Origin: Lactifluus volemus
Taxonomy: Eukaryota; Basidiomycota; Agaricomycetes; Russulales; Russulaceae
Direction of reading: 5' to 3'
Assembly: GCA_022376515.1 (NCBI GenBank)
Contig: WTXI01000478.1
Span: 1 to 22,620 of the forward strand
Length of the DNA stretch: 22,620 nt
This document shows, one piece after another, positions 1-9,496 of the stretch; positions within the stretch are counted from its first letter, which is position 1, and each line of letters begins with the position of its first letter. The translations under genes were made by a program, and so were the position numbers. The notes beneath the pieces were generated by a model. It had not been told where the DNA came from and ran no database searches. It saw only the letters and a program-made list of their open reading frames with translations.

Positions 1-846
1 GGAGAACATCGGCGCTATTGATGATATTGCCCTTGTAGAAATGCCATCCGGCCACTTGAAACTGAATTATTATTGCCACCTAAATCCATGAAACAGCGTA
101 GTCGGAGCAGCTCCCTAGTGAAAAATATCGCAATTTCTGCGTCTCTTTTGTCTTTGCAGGCCTGGGCAAGCAAATGTCTCGTGGTCTCTAACATGCGTCA
201 ATTAGTGGAGATGAGCCCGTGCTCGGTATATGCCCGCACTCGCTATGGGTAAAAAGCATGTCCTTATTGCAGAAGGAAAGACGATATCATACAGCCGTCC
301 TCACTTCAGTAGCACATGGTCAGGGTTGCGCTGGTGGCTGTCTGAACGTCCTTTCTATCAAGGATAACCGTGCGACAGCTGTGCTTGGCTCTCCCATCTC
401 CGGAACTACCAACGACATTGCACTTTTCCAATCAGCACCATGGCGGGAGATATGGGGTAAGATGATCCGGTTCAGGTCTATATATGAGACGGAAGCCCCA
501 GGGATTTGTGAGGCTAAGAGGTAATATCGCAACTGCGAGTTAGGAACGCCTATTTCCTCGACTGTTGGCAAAAAAGCTTTACAGAGAGCGTGACCTCGGA
601 ACTCAAACCTTGCATCCTCCTCAATGAGCAGAAGTGTGGGTGTTGCTCCGCTCTTCGCGAGCAGGTAGCATACCTTTAATAAAATATAAGAAAGACTAAG
701 CGCAAGGATCTGAGACTCCCGTATAGGATTCAGAAACCTCACCCTAGGACCTCAAGTAACGAGTTCAAGGTTCTCGCGCACCCTTGCCAGGGCCGGAAAA
801 TTAATGATTAATCTAATCTAATCTATATGATATCAGAGTCGCCACA
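1..846. other. Unrecognised left-edge DNA, no supportable gene
   Basis: There are open frames on both strands here (plus 219-524, 101 aa; minus 320-742, 140 aa). Neither shows a motif I recognise, and they overlap each other antisense, so at most one could be coding. The minus frame is slightly the better candidate because it is longer. The stretch lies next to an LTR-like sequence and may be the interior of a decayed mobile element, or the end of an unrelated gene cut by the window. No RNA gene is visible. Confidence 0.4.
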
Positions 847-853
847 TCTATGA

Positions 854-1255
854 TGTATTAAAGCTTCTTTGCCTTTGCCTTTGCCTTTGAACGTACTCTG
901 ACGAGTACGGGCGAGTCCGAGGAAAGCAAAAGGGGGAGTCGACGAGCGGTCGGAGAGACGTGCGCGGGAATGGTTTTCGAATCGGGAAGGAGCGTGTGTC
1001 GGACGCGTTGGGTATTCGAACGCGTGGTCGAAGTCGGCGCGGTAACGATCGGAGCAGATGAGAATGAGAGACGAGACGGTGACGAAGTGCGATGAGAGAG
1101 TTAAACGAGAGGTTTCGAGACAAACTTAGTGATCCGAAGAGAAAGTGTGTATTTGGATGCCCTTCTAGGCCAATGGGCAAGGCCTTTATATATGTTTTTC
1201 TTGTAAGTAGCTCAACGAAAAGGGGAAAGTCTTTTGAGGGTAATGCTAGATGACA
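854..1255 (-). mobile_element. Putative LTR of a retrotransposon remnant (minus strand)
   Basis: Read on the minus strand, the stretch starts with TGTCA at 1255 and can be closed by ...ATACA at 854, which gives the TG...CA termini usual for LTRs. A TATA box (TATATAAAGGCC, minus 1192-1181) lies about 63 nt inside and is followed by a CT-rich stretch, as in U3-R-U5. Immediately outside the TGTCA end is a purine-rich tract (CCTAGGGGGCAG, minus 1267-1256) like a polypurine tract, which would make this a 3' LTR. Beyond the other end, minus TGGCGACTCTGATATCA (845-829) resembles a primer-binding site. No second LTR copy was found, and the left boundary is uncertain. Confidence 0.45.
867..890 (+). 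repeat. CTTTGC hexamer microsatellite
   Basis: Three perfect CTTTGC units are followed by one imperfect unit (CTTTGA). The tract lies near the putative end of the LTR-like sequence and is too short to suggest a function. Confidence 0.85.
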
Positions 1256-1880
1256 CTGCCCCCTAGGACATGCTAAAGTAGGGTGAAACGAATGATACTC
1301 GAAAGAAAAAGGGGAATGTAAGAGTCGAGCCGAGGAGGCGCTGCACCGGCAACGCTCCGAATGGCTTGCCCTTGCGCGCGACGTCGCTCGATGGTCCGAA
1401 AACAGGGGATAAGAGGTGGTGGGAGAGTAGTAGCACGCTGATAAGCGGCGTCTCGTAGCACCGGTATAATAGAAAAAGTCTGTAAAAGAGGCTAAGAAGA
1501 TCCAAGTAAACTAGAAGTGAGCACTGCCAGAAACTGATATGAAGGTCCCAACAGCGGAAGATACTCAATATATACAAGTCCATTCACTTTAAAAGGCTGT
1601 CCGACGGGTGTCTTCAGCTGAGAACGCGTCGGAGTCGGTGATCGCGGTGATGTTGATTTTGCGGAGAGGCGCAGCGGCGGGTTGACGGAATCGAAACGTC
1701 CGAATCGGGTCGATGTTTAGGGCAGGCACGAGGACGAGTTTGGATGTGAAATCGGCGAATTCGAAGGTGCAGGTAAGGTCCACCTTACACCTTGCTTCAC
1801 CCTAGTGTGAAGAATTCCACCACATTCCCTCTTGTCTTTGCTCTTTGGGTCTTACCTGTTGTGTGCTTATCTTCTGCAGC
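1256..1880. other. Probable interior remnant of a mobile element, unrecognised
   Basis: Two minus-strand open frames (1263-1583 and 1589-1783) lie upstream of the putative polypurine tract and could be the 3' end of a retroelement body. Neither shows an integrase, reverse transcriptase or chromodomain motif I can name. On the plus strand, 1773-1880 can be read as an intron (GTAAGG...CTGCAG) leading into the Crinkler-like fragment at 1881. The two readings are antisense to each other, and I cannot decide between them. Confidence 0.3.
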
Positions 1881-2063
1881 TGTATGGTGATGACCTTGAG
1901 GATGCCCAGCCAAATGTCTTGTAGATACTGAAAAGCAACAACCAGGTTGCCTTTGATTCCTTTATCTGGCATGAATCTGAGTCACTAAATGACAACTACA
2001 TCAACCTATTTCAGTTTACTGTCAGTGGCAAGCACAAGATCAGCAAAAGGTTTATTCAATGGC
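1881..2063 (+). pseudogene. Broken Crinkler/RHS-like nuclease-domain fragment, left copy
   Basis: Read from an acceptor-like CTGCAG at 1880, this frame gives LYGDDLEDAQ, then an in-frame TAG at 1922-1924, then NNQVAFDSFIW and, further on, LFQFTVSGKH. The pattern of a hydrophobic stretch, an F-D-S-F-[IL] motif, then a [FL]-Q-[FI]-T strand matches my recollection of the C-terminal PD-(D/E)XK-like domain of fungal Crinkler/RHS-type proteins. The in-frame stop and the abrupt end at the palindrome centre show it is not an intact gene. The family assignment is from memory of the motif and is moderate at best. Confidence 0.45.
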
Positions 2064-2238
2064 AAGAGAGAGCCATTGAATAAACCCTTTGCTGATCTTG
2101 TGCTTGCTACTGACAGTAAATTGAAATAGGATGATGTGGTTGTCGTTCAGTGACTCAGATTCATGCCAGAATCAGCCAGATAGAGGAATAAAAGGCAACC
2201 TGGTTGTTGCTTTTCAGTATGTACAAGACATTTGGCTG
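1907..2238. repeat. Long near-perfect inverted repeat (palindrome) with 8-nt loop
   Basis: The left arm is 1907-2063 and the right arm is 2072-2238, with the spacer AAGAGAGA between them. Aligned by eye, the arms differ by about ten substitutions, mostly transitions, plus one 10-nt indel in which the right arm carries an extra CTGG-flanked segment. That is roughly 94% identity over 157 aligned positions. Flanking sequence does not continue the match on either side. A transcript across it would fold into a hairpin of about 150 bp. Confidence 0.93.
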
Positions 2239-2677
2239 TATTACTCTGAAAGACTAGAGTTTCACTTCCAACACCATCAAGTTTATACCTGACATTTAGG
2301 CTGACAATGTAAGACTCTGGAAGGCGGACATTCACTCCTCCCAATCGAAGCAAGGCCAAAAGTCGACAACTGCAATACAGTACGAGACGGTTGTTCTCGG
2401 CAAGCATGACCCAAGACAGCCAAATGGCCTTAACCATATACATCTTCCCTTGGAACCTGAAAAGTACTCCTCCATACCTCCCAAACGAGAAAATGGACAT
2501 ACATTGATGATGAGTGAGAGGTATAACTGACTCTGGATATTTGTGAACTATATTCTGCCGTGGCGCCCTGGAGAAATAGAATAGACGCACAAACTTGACA
2601 TTACGTTTTAAAAAACGGCACCTCTGTATCGTGCCCCCTAAAATAATAGATACGTCACCAAGCCCGATTCGTCGCAA
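2072..2677 (-). pseudogene. Broken Crinkler/RHS-like fragment, right inverted copy
   Basis: The minus strand holds an open frame at 2147-2677 (176 aa) that runs into the right palindrome arm. Within the arm, the frame equivalent to the left copy reads QPNVLYILKSNNQVAF and then meets substitutions and a 10-nt insertion that break it. The left copy has a stop where this one has Tyr (QPNVLY), so the two copies are damaged differently. No intact domain remains. Upstream minus-strand sequence in 2239-2677 is plausible but unrecognised, and may be the former middle of the same protein or unrelated. There is no evidence of function. Confidence 0.4.
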
Positions 2678-2700
2678 ACGGGTGCTCAGCTAGTTCAAAT

Positions 2701-5700
2701 TCAAGATAACACGCGGAGGTATTCCATCATCGGGTGAAAGTTGATAACAAGTAAGGCGCCGTCTTCGTTGAGAATGGCAAGTCGATCGTGGCTGATGCTG
2801 CACTGCGTCTTGACCCCCCACTTCGAGCAGTATTCCTCGGGGATGCAGCACAAGCGCTCGCCCATGTTATCGAGTACCCAATTCCCGAACGACTGTTTCT
2901 TCTGGGGAACTTCGAGGTGTGCGACGGTTCGATCGGTCTTCGTTTGTACAGGTGTGACGGTGTCCGCATTCCACACCGAATACCACGGCGGTTGGTTCCA
3001 TAAGCGGCTAGTGATTTCCAGGAGGCACGACCCTCCCGTCTCCGTGAAACTGGCGTAAGCCGTGGCCATCTTGAACGGATCGCGACGGCGAAGCTCGTGC
3101 CTGCTACCCTCAGCCGTCTCCAAGTCTACCTTCCACAACTCTGTCGTTCTGACCACGACCAACTCCTCGCCTTTCCAACAGCGCGCCGCCAAAGGTCTCG
3201 TCTTTCCGGGCAGTTGCTTCCACCGCAACGAACCAGATTCAAGGTCGCAGGCACAGATATACGACACATTGGAAACGAAGAAGACTATTGCTATGTGCTT
3301 ATTCGTCGCCGAAAACTCCATGGTGCAGATGTCCCAGTCAGTGAAGGTTTCATGAAGTTCGATTGGCCATGTCGTGGTGGAACGTCTTTTCGACTTCAGA
3401 TCGGCCACCTCCAGGAGACCATGGCCAGTCTTTCCTTTATAAAAGCTCAGAGTCGCGAGCTTGCTCTCATCGGATGACACTGCTAGGTGTTCAATGTTGT
3501 GATCTCCAAGCTGTACCACGTCCTCGGAGGTGCCTTCATCGCGCACTCGGGATAATAATTGCCGCTTCCCCGCCTTCACGATATAGCAGTTACTGGTTAA
3601 AATCACTCCTGCGGCCTTGACACTGGGGGTGTGGCCTAATCGTCCACGAGGGGGATGGATCAGGTCCCAGACATGAACCACTTCTTCATCGCAGAAGGCA
3701 AACAGGCGACAATCGGGTGAGATTACAGGGAAACGGTCGAGTCCTGTGCTGTCGATGCTCAGCAAATTACTCCTTTCCAATAAACGATATGGTGCAATGC
3801 TCCATCGTCGGAGTACATCGTCGCAGACAACCGTCAACACGGATGCGTCGAGGGAAAGGGCGTAAACTGGATTTGAGAGAGAAGTGGAGGCAAGGACCTT
3901 CTTTTCTCTTCGATCATCCGCAGTTAACAAGTAGATTCTGTGGTTGGCAGGGGCGCTAGAGTGCGAAGAGATTGCGCATGCCCACGCTGCCGCTGAGGTA
4001 CCGGCGAACGAGAGGCGGACTTCCCAACTATCATTCGCAACATCGTGCGCCTCTGCTAACCACCTTGTGGACAGCCTGAATGTTTCTCTCACACCGTCAG
4101 GGGTGTTCGAGTGGTCGTATGGGCCAATCTTCAACTCCCTTTGTGAGACAGATGCTAACAAATCCGAAGCCGTGGCCATGCAATGCACGGCAGATGAGTG
4201 AGAATGAGGATGGATGTTGCTATCAGGTTCCCAGGACGAGTTGCGCAGCCTCCATAACTGAATTCGTCCATCGCGACATCCCACCAACAGGACATTGACG
4301 TCTTGATTGAAGGTAGCGCACGTGACCTGCATGGGCAGTGGCGACGATGGCAGCCTGTCCCCACTGTATGGAAATGATAGTTGGGTCTCCTTGGGTATGC
4401 GGGAATCAACAGTCTTGAGCAAGAGGCCGGAAGTGATGGATGCCAAGTATGCTGGTTGGCACGCCAGCGCAATGGGCATCTCACCATTGACCTCAGATCC
4501 ACGGGCCCCAAACCTGTACTTCTCGAGCTGAACGCCGGTAAGTGGTGAAGCCGTGATAAGATGCATGGGTGTGGCAAGGACGAGACGGGGCTCGGAAGAG
4601 TCGGCCGAAAAAGCGAGACGTCGGGGGGTGCTATGATTACCGCCTAAGTTACGAATTGTACACAGTTCTTCAGGCCACGCTTCGTGGAAGCCGAGTGTGA
4701 CGCAGGGAATGTTCTGATATCGTGCTGAGTACACGCGGTACAATGCTGTGCCCTGTGGCGTGAAGGGTAATGCGGAAAAATATGTGTGTAATGCGCTATT
4801 GTTGAGAATATTCCCGAATTGACCGACAAACCGTATGGCGTCTTGGAGGATCTCAACAGAAGACGTGAACGGATTTTGCTTGCAGAAAACACAGATAATG
4901 GCGTAAGGAGAGTGTTTAAAAAGACAGGGAAAATGCTACACATACCTGGTCAAGGTCTGCCAAAGTGTGCTGCAATAACTCCAGGGCAGCGTCCAAGAGC
5001 TTCAACAGACTCATCACCTCCAGCCACTCCAACAACTTCTCCATGAGAAACGCCTCCAGCATGTGTAGGTTGCCACTGTCGCCGGATATATGCACGAATG
5101 CATAAGTGCAGGCATATCGAAGTCCGGTAGTAATGTGCCGAGAAATCATCTCGGGTGTCACGTCTTTGTTTGTCAGCGAGGGATTGCGCAATCCGCATAT
5201 ATCCCTCCTCAAGTTCGTCTCCATCAAAGAGAAACAGTGCGAGCCAAGCTGGACCGAGGCGTGGTGCAAGTCGATGAACCAAGTCGAAGTACACCGCTCT
5301 CGCGAAGTCACAAAGTCACAAAAGGAGGAGTGCGCGGTTCGCACGGTGATGGCCCCGCCGCGGGTGCGACGCAGGACGAGGACGGACCCGAGATTCTCGA
5401 CTAGTGAGCGGATCGCACCGTCAACGTTGGCGTCACCATCATTACCACCTGGTTCGAGGAGCTCGCAGATCGTAGATACAGTTAATGGCTGCTTGGCCGC
5501 CATGACCGTACCGAGGACCCGACGATATAGCGACGCGAGATCCTTATCATCTGCGACGGCCGGAAGCGCAATTTTGAGAGCTTCTGTGTACAGCGCGTCT
5601 AGATTACCTTCTGGCGTGGCCCGCATCTCCACGCTCGAAATGCGCGCGATAATTTCGCGCGGTCTGGGCCGGTTGACGAGGAGCCATGATGAAAGCTGCG

Positions 5701-7208
5701 CGCACTGGAAGAGACCGGAAGCCTTGGAAGCGAGCGCGGCGGCGTCCTTTTCGATCTGCGACGCGGTCCAGGTGTTCTCCAGCCCCGCTACTTTGCAAAT
5801 CGTCTGCAGCTCGTGTTGTAGGAATCGCTCGACGTCGCCATCGTCCTTGTCAGCACCCACGGCCAAAGAAATCTTCTTCAGTGGTTGGAGGGTCTCAATA
5901 ACGCCCCGCAGGTCGTCCTGCGCGCGACTGGAGAGGAAGACTTTGACGATGGAGGGAAGATGCGGAAGGCCTGAGCGTATTGCAGCCAGGAAGGAGGGAC
6001 GAATGTCATCAGGGCATTCGTCCACCCCATCGATAACGAGCACGATCGTCGACGAAGGACAGATGGATGCAAACTCCTGCAGGGGTGTCACGATCAGAGC
6101 CATGAATTGTTCCTCAATAGTCGAGTTGCCATTGTTGGATCGTTCCAGCGCCTGGACGATGAGTTCACGAAGACCGGAGACGAATGAGAGGCCGTAAGCG
6201 AGGAGAGTGACGGCCGACAGGGCCAGAGGTGCGTCATCGTGTCGGAAAAAGAAGCAACTGTAAGGCCGCCGCTTGGCGTGCAACATCGCCACGAGCTCAT
6301 GACTGATGGAACTCTTTCCTGAACCCGCGACGCCGTTCAGCCAGCATAGCCTGGGCTCGTCGGAGCTACGAACCCATGCCCAAATGCGAGCAATGTACCG
6401 CTTTCTGGTACCGGAAAGGCATCGTCGGTCAGAACGCCAACCGCCCGTGTCCAGACCTTCGGTGATCCGCGTTCGTACGGCCTCGTCGCCTAACGTAAAT
6501 ACGCCGCTTCATCCAGCGCGCTCTGTGGCGTGGAATAAGAAGAAGTTCACTCACGGAGGTATTTGGCATCCATCCCAGTTGAAAGCGGGGTCCCAAGCTT
6601 TTTGGGGACGAACCACGTCAAATACTGTGGACCGATGATCATCGGGGGACTTACCATGAATTTATGGATGCACTCGTCAACCTCGATATTCAAATCCTGG
6701 ATAAGAGAAGCGTCAGAAACGCAATTGATGGCCCTTCTGAAAGCACTATCTTGCGCGAGATCGGAAAGCTTGCGAGGAACGCCAGAGAGTGAACTGCCGA
6801 GGCAGGGTTCAGTACAACATGGGAATGAGAGCCATCAATTCATCTACTACCCTACCTTTCCAGGGCATCCACACGCATCCTAGTACCTTTGTCTGTGTCA
6901 AAGTCATCACGATCCTTGAGTTCGGTATGTATGACATCGATCAGTTTGGTGACCTTGATGCCGATATCATAACAAGCTTGCTTGTTGTGCTTGGTACCCT
7001 ATGATAGTAACTGAATCAGATCGAGTCAGAGTAATACTAGACCGAATTTGACCTCAATGATATCCATGATACTCTTCACCGTGGTGACGATGCCTTCAAG
7101 CCCGGGCACCAGCGAAATCTCGACCGCGTTCACCAATGTCTCTATGGATATCTTCAGGCCACCATACACCTCACTTCGCCGGCTTTGCGAGGAAAGTTCA
7201 GACGACAT
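2701..7208 (-). CDS. NACHT-WD40 NLR-type receptor with MLKL/HeLo-like N-terminus
   Basis: A predicted signal-transducing NTPase (STAND/NLR) of the fungal non-self or cell-death type, probably cytosolic. The spliced model has exons 7208-7053, 6998-6856, 6793-6555, 6489-4946 and 4878-2701. These total 4260 nt, or 1419 aa, with consistent phases. Residues 1-180 are helical with a VPGL motif (ISLVPGLEGIVTT), resembling the four-helix MLKL/HeLo-like domains of mushroom NLRs. The CLSGTR pre-NACHT motif is near 203, Walker A GVAGSGKS is at 232-239, Walker B (VLVIDGVDEC) is near 330, and the sensor is FLSSR. The linker ALHTYFSALPFTP starts the C-terminal half (from about 695), which forms a degenerate WD40-type propeller (GRIQLWRL is one repeat). 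A 30-nt GT...AG stretch at 6654-6625 is in frame and too short to be an intron, so it is kept as coding. The start is the first ATG in the first exon. Confidence 0.85.
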
Positions 7209-7637
7209 TCAAAAGGATAGCTGGACGTAATGATATGAGCCGGAGTGTGTAAGTGCATGTGAGCCCGTGAGCCCAACCTCAATAGATTCTGTGGAGTGAT
7301 TGTCTTCGGTAAGCGGTACGCGCTATTCACCATGTGTACTGTTGGATGCATGCTACATGACGTGAATATTCTAAATACAATTTAGTCCGTATACTAATAC
7401 TAATGGATGCATGGGCAAGTATGCGGAATAATAACTGTACAGTTGCAGTATGATAAGTCTATGCCTAATACTGTACGTAATTTCATTAGAGCTCTGCTTG
7501 CGGCATCAATCAGGTTTCGTCGCACTCTCTTCTTGACTTCCTGAGCATTTTTGGCACATTCTTGTCTATGCATAATACATAATTTCTCTCTCAAAGAGAA
7601 ATAAATAAATAGGGAATAAATAATGGGTCCCCCAGGT
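7209..7637. other. Intergenic; promoter side of the NACHT-WD40 gene and 3' side of the kinase
   Basis: The stretch is AT-rich and holds no convincing gene. It must contain the promoter of the minus-strand NLR and the terminator of the minus-strand kinase. No TATA box or other motif is clear enough to place. Confidence 0.5.
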
Positions 7638-9232
7638 TTACACGGAGAACACAGGGCGACCCAAAACCTTCTTGACCCATCTAGAGAATATCTTCGAGTT
7701 GACTTGACGCTCACAAGTACGACGAACGCCTTCTCCGCATGGTCTTGCACAACTAAATCCTTCAACCCATGAGACAAGTGGAGCACAGCCATCGAGGGCA
7801 TCAAGAACTTGTTGACGTCGTGAGCTGGCTGATGAGAGTGAATCAGGTGCGACTCGGAATGCGAAATGAGGGAGAGGATCGTCAGCAGTGGTGTATCGCT
7901 CCCCGGAATACATGACAGGTTCTTCGAAGTGCACGCCAATAACAAGAGTGGAGACGAGACGCGGCACCCATGGAGGTGTAAGCGATCGCGAGGCAACACT
8001 TTCCCAATTACTGCGAAACATGTTAGCAATGTGAACGGTAACTGCGTGAAAATGCGTACATGGTTTCAAAAAAGGGATGACTTTTGATCTCTGTAATATT
8101 GGAAAGACGGGTATCAGGGCTTTTTCTGAGCAACTGGAATAAATCAGAGACCATAACGAATGCACAGCAGTGCAGACCTACTTTGCTTACAAGATCGGCG
8201 GCGTCACCAGTCATGCATGGACTTTCAAACATGATAGGCTCGTCGCACATGACATGCTGAACGTAATGACTTTGCCAGGAAGGGTCGTCAAACGGGACAG
8301 TATTGCTTTGAAACGCTCTCTGAGGGTTGCGTGAGAAATGAAATAAGGGAGAAAATAACCACTCTCACCCAATCACTCAACATTTCGTACAGAATAACGC
8401 CGAATGCCCAGAGATCCGCCTCGAAACTGTAATAGTTTCCGCATAGAACCTCAGGGGAACAGAATTCTGGCGTGCCCGCACAACCTCGCGTAGAGCGCGC
8501 ATACGGCGCGGAGTCGGATTGGAACTCCCACGCGATACCAAAATCCCCAAGCACAATATGTCCATCCGTGTCGATAAAGATGTTCTCTGGCTTAATATCT
8601 CGGTGGATTATGTTATGAGCGTGGACGTGTTCGATGGCAAGGAGCTAAGGGACTGATTTAGGGCATTAAGTTATTGAAAACAACGTGGACATACGAGCTC
8701 CGCCATGTAAAATCGTACTGCCTCCACGTCGAGTGTCATCGAAGTCTGTAGCGTCTGCAGATCACCTCCAGGAAGATATTCCTACTTGGTGTTTAGCTGA
8801 GCAATAGGGGTGACAAATAACGCGCGTACGGTTACAAGATAAAAGTTTTCTGTGTCATGAAAGCACGCGTGAAGGGGGAGAATAAAGTCGCTCCCATTCA
8901 GTCCTGAGAGAATAGCTTGCTCATTGGTGACCGTGCTGGAGGAAACTTTTGCGCCACTCGCGTTGTATTTTTCAATAGCTTTGAGAGCATACAAGTGCGA
9001 TGTATGCCTCTCTCGCACGAGGTAAACAGTCGCATTTGCTCCTGTACCCAAAGTACGCAGAACGTCATAATCATCGAGACATGGGATGGTGTTAGTGATA
9101 ACAGTGCGCTGAAAACAAAAAGCAGCGTGAGCAAAAAAAGTCTTTAAACCAGACAGGGGTCTTGTAACGTACCTCTGTCTCTGTCGGGCGCGCCTTGGAA
9201 TGAAGAAGTGAATAAAATTTTGTATTTAGCAT
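7638..9232 (-). CDS. Ser/Thr protein kinase, AGC-like, basidiomycete type
   Basis: Predicted protein kinase of 428 aa. Exons are 9232-9173, 9108-8830, 8781-8695, 8644-8369, 8319-8182, 8133-8060 and 8010-7638 (1287 nt, phases consistent, introns 48-64 nt). The glycine loop is GTGANATV (41-48), with Ala in place of the third Gly. The ATP-anchoring Lys is in YALKAIEK (K63), the hinge continues to EYLPGGDL, the catalytic loop is HRDIKPEN (156-163), DFG is at 176-178 and the activation-segment end is GTPEFCSPE. All catalytic residues are present, so it should be active. After the C-lobe comes HPFF then INWESV and PPWVP, the tail style of AGC kinases. The first exon (20 aa) was chosen because its ATG precedes a good donor and joins in frame. 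It lies head-to-head with the ankyrin NLR at 9497. Substrates are unknown. Confidence 0.9.
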
Positions 9233-9496
9233 CAAGGTAGTAGTGGTTAATGAAAGAAATGAAAATACCGCAAGGGCACGATTCTTATAGACGAAGGAGG
9301 GACAGGGGCAATTTACTGAAGGTGCATTGACTAGAATGTAATGAGGTCATCATGCAAGTTTCATTCTTTATGGAGCAGAAGTAATGTTCAGAAGCAAATG
9401 TTCTTTCCGCCGCCGCCGGCCCGCCGAAGCCGTGTGTGCGATCACGTGCGACAGATAAGATACTTATGTAATGCCACTGACAATAATCGTAAACGA
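9233..9496. promoter_or_regulatory. Divergent intergenic interval between kinase and first ankyrin NLR
   Basis: Only 264 bp separate the start codons of the minus-strand kinase and the plus-strand NLR, so both promoters must fit here or overlap the 5' ends. An E-box CACGTG is at 9443-9448, 49 bp before the NLR ATG, and a GATA-type site (GATAAG) is at 9454-9459. Whether these are bound is inference. A GC-rich CCGCCG run lies around 9408-9420. Confidence 0.6.

Noticed and set aside
320..742. Minus-strand 140-aa open frame
   Set aside because: No recognisable motif, overlapped by an open frame on the other strand, and next to a decayed mobile element. It is not supported as a gene.
5106..6197. 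Long plus-strand open frame (363 aa) antisense to the NACHT-WD40 gene
   Set aside because: It is a shadow of the minus-strand NACHT exon. It has no domain motifs and is rich in Ser and Arg, as expected of an antisense frame in GC-rich coding DNA.
6625..6654. GT...AG stretch in the NACHT-WD40 gene that looks like an intron
   Set aside because: It is 30 nt, below the size seen elsewhere in the window (40-67 nt), and it is open and in frame, so it is more likely coding.
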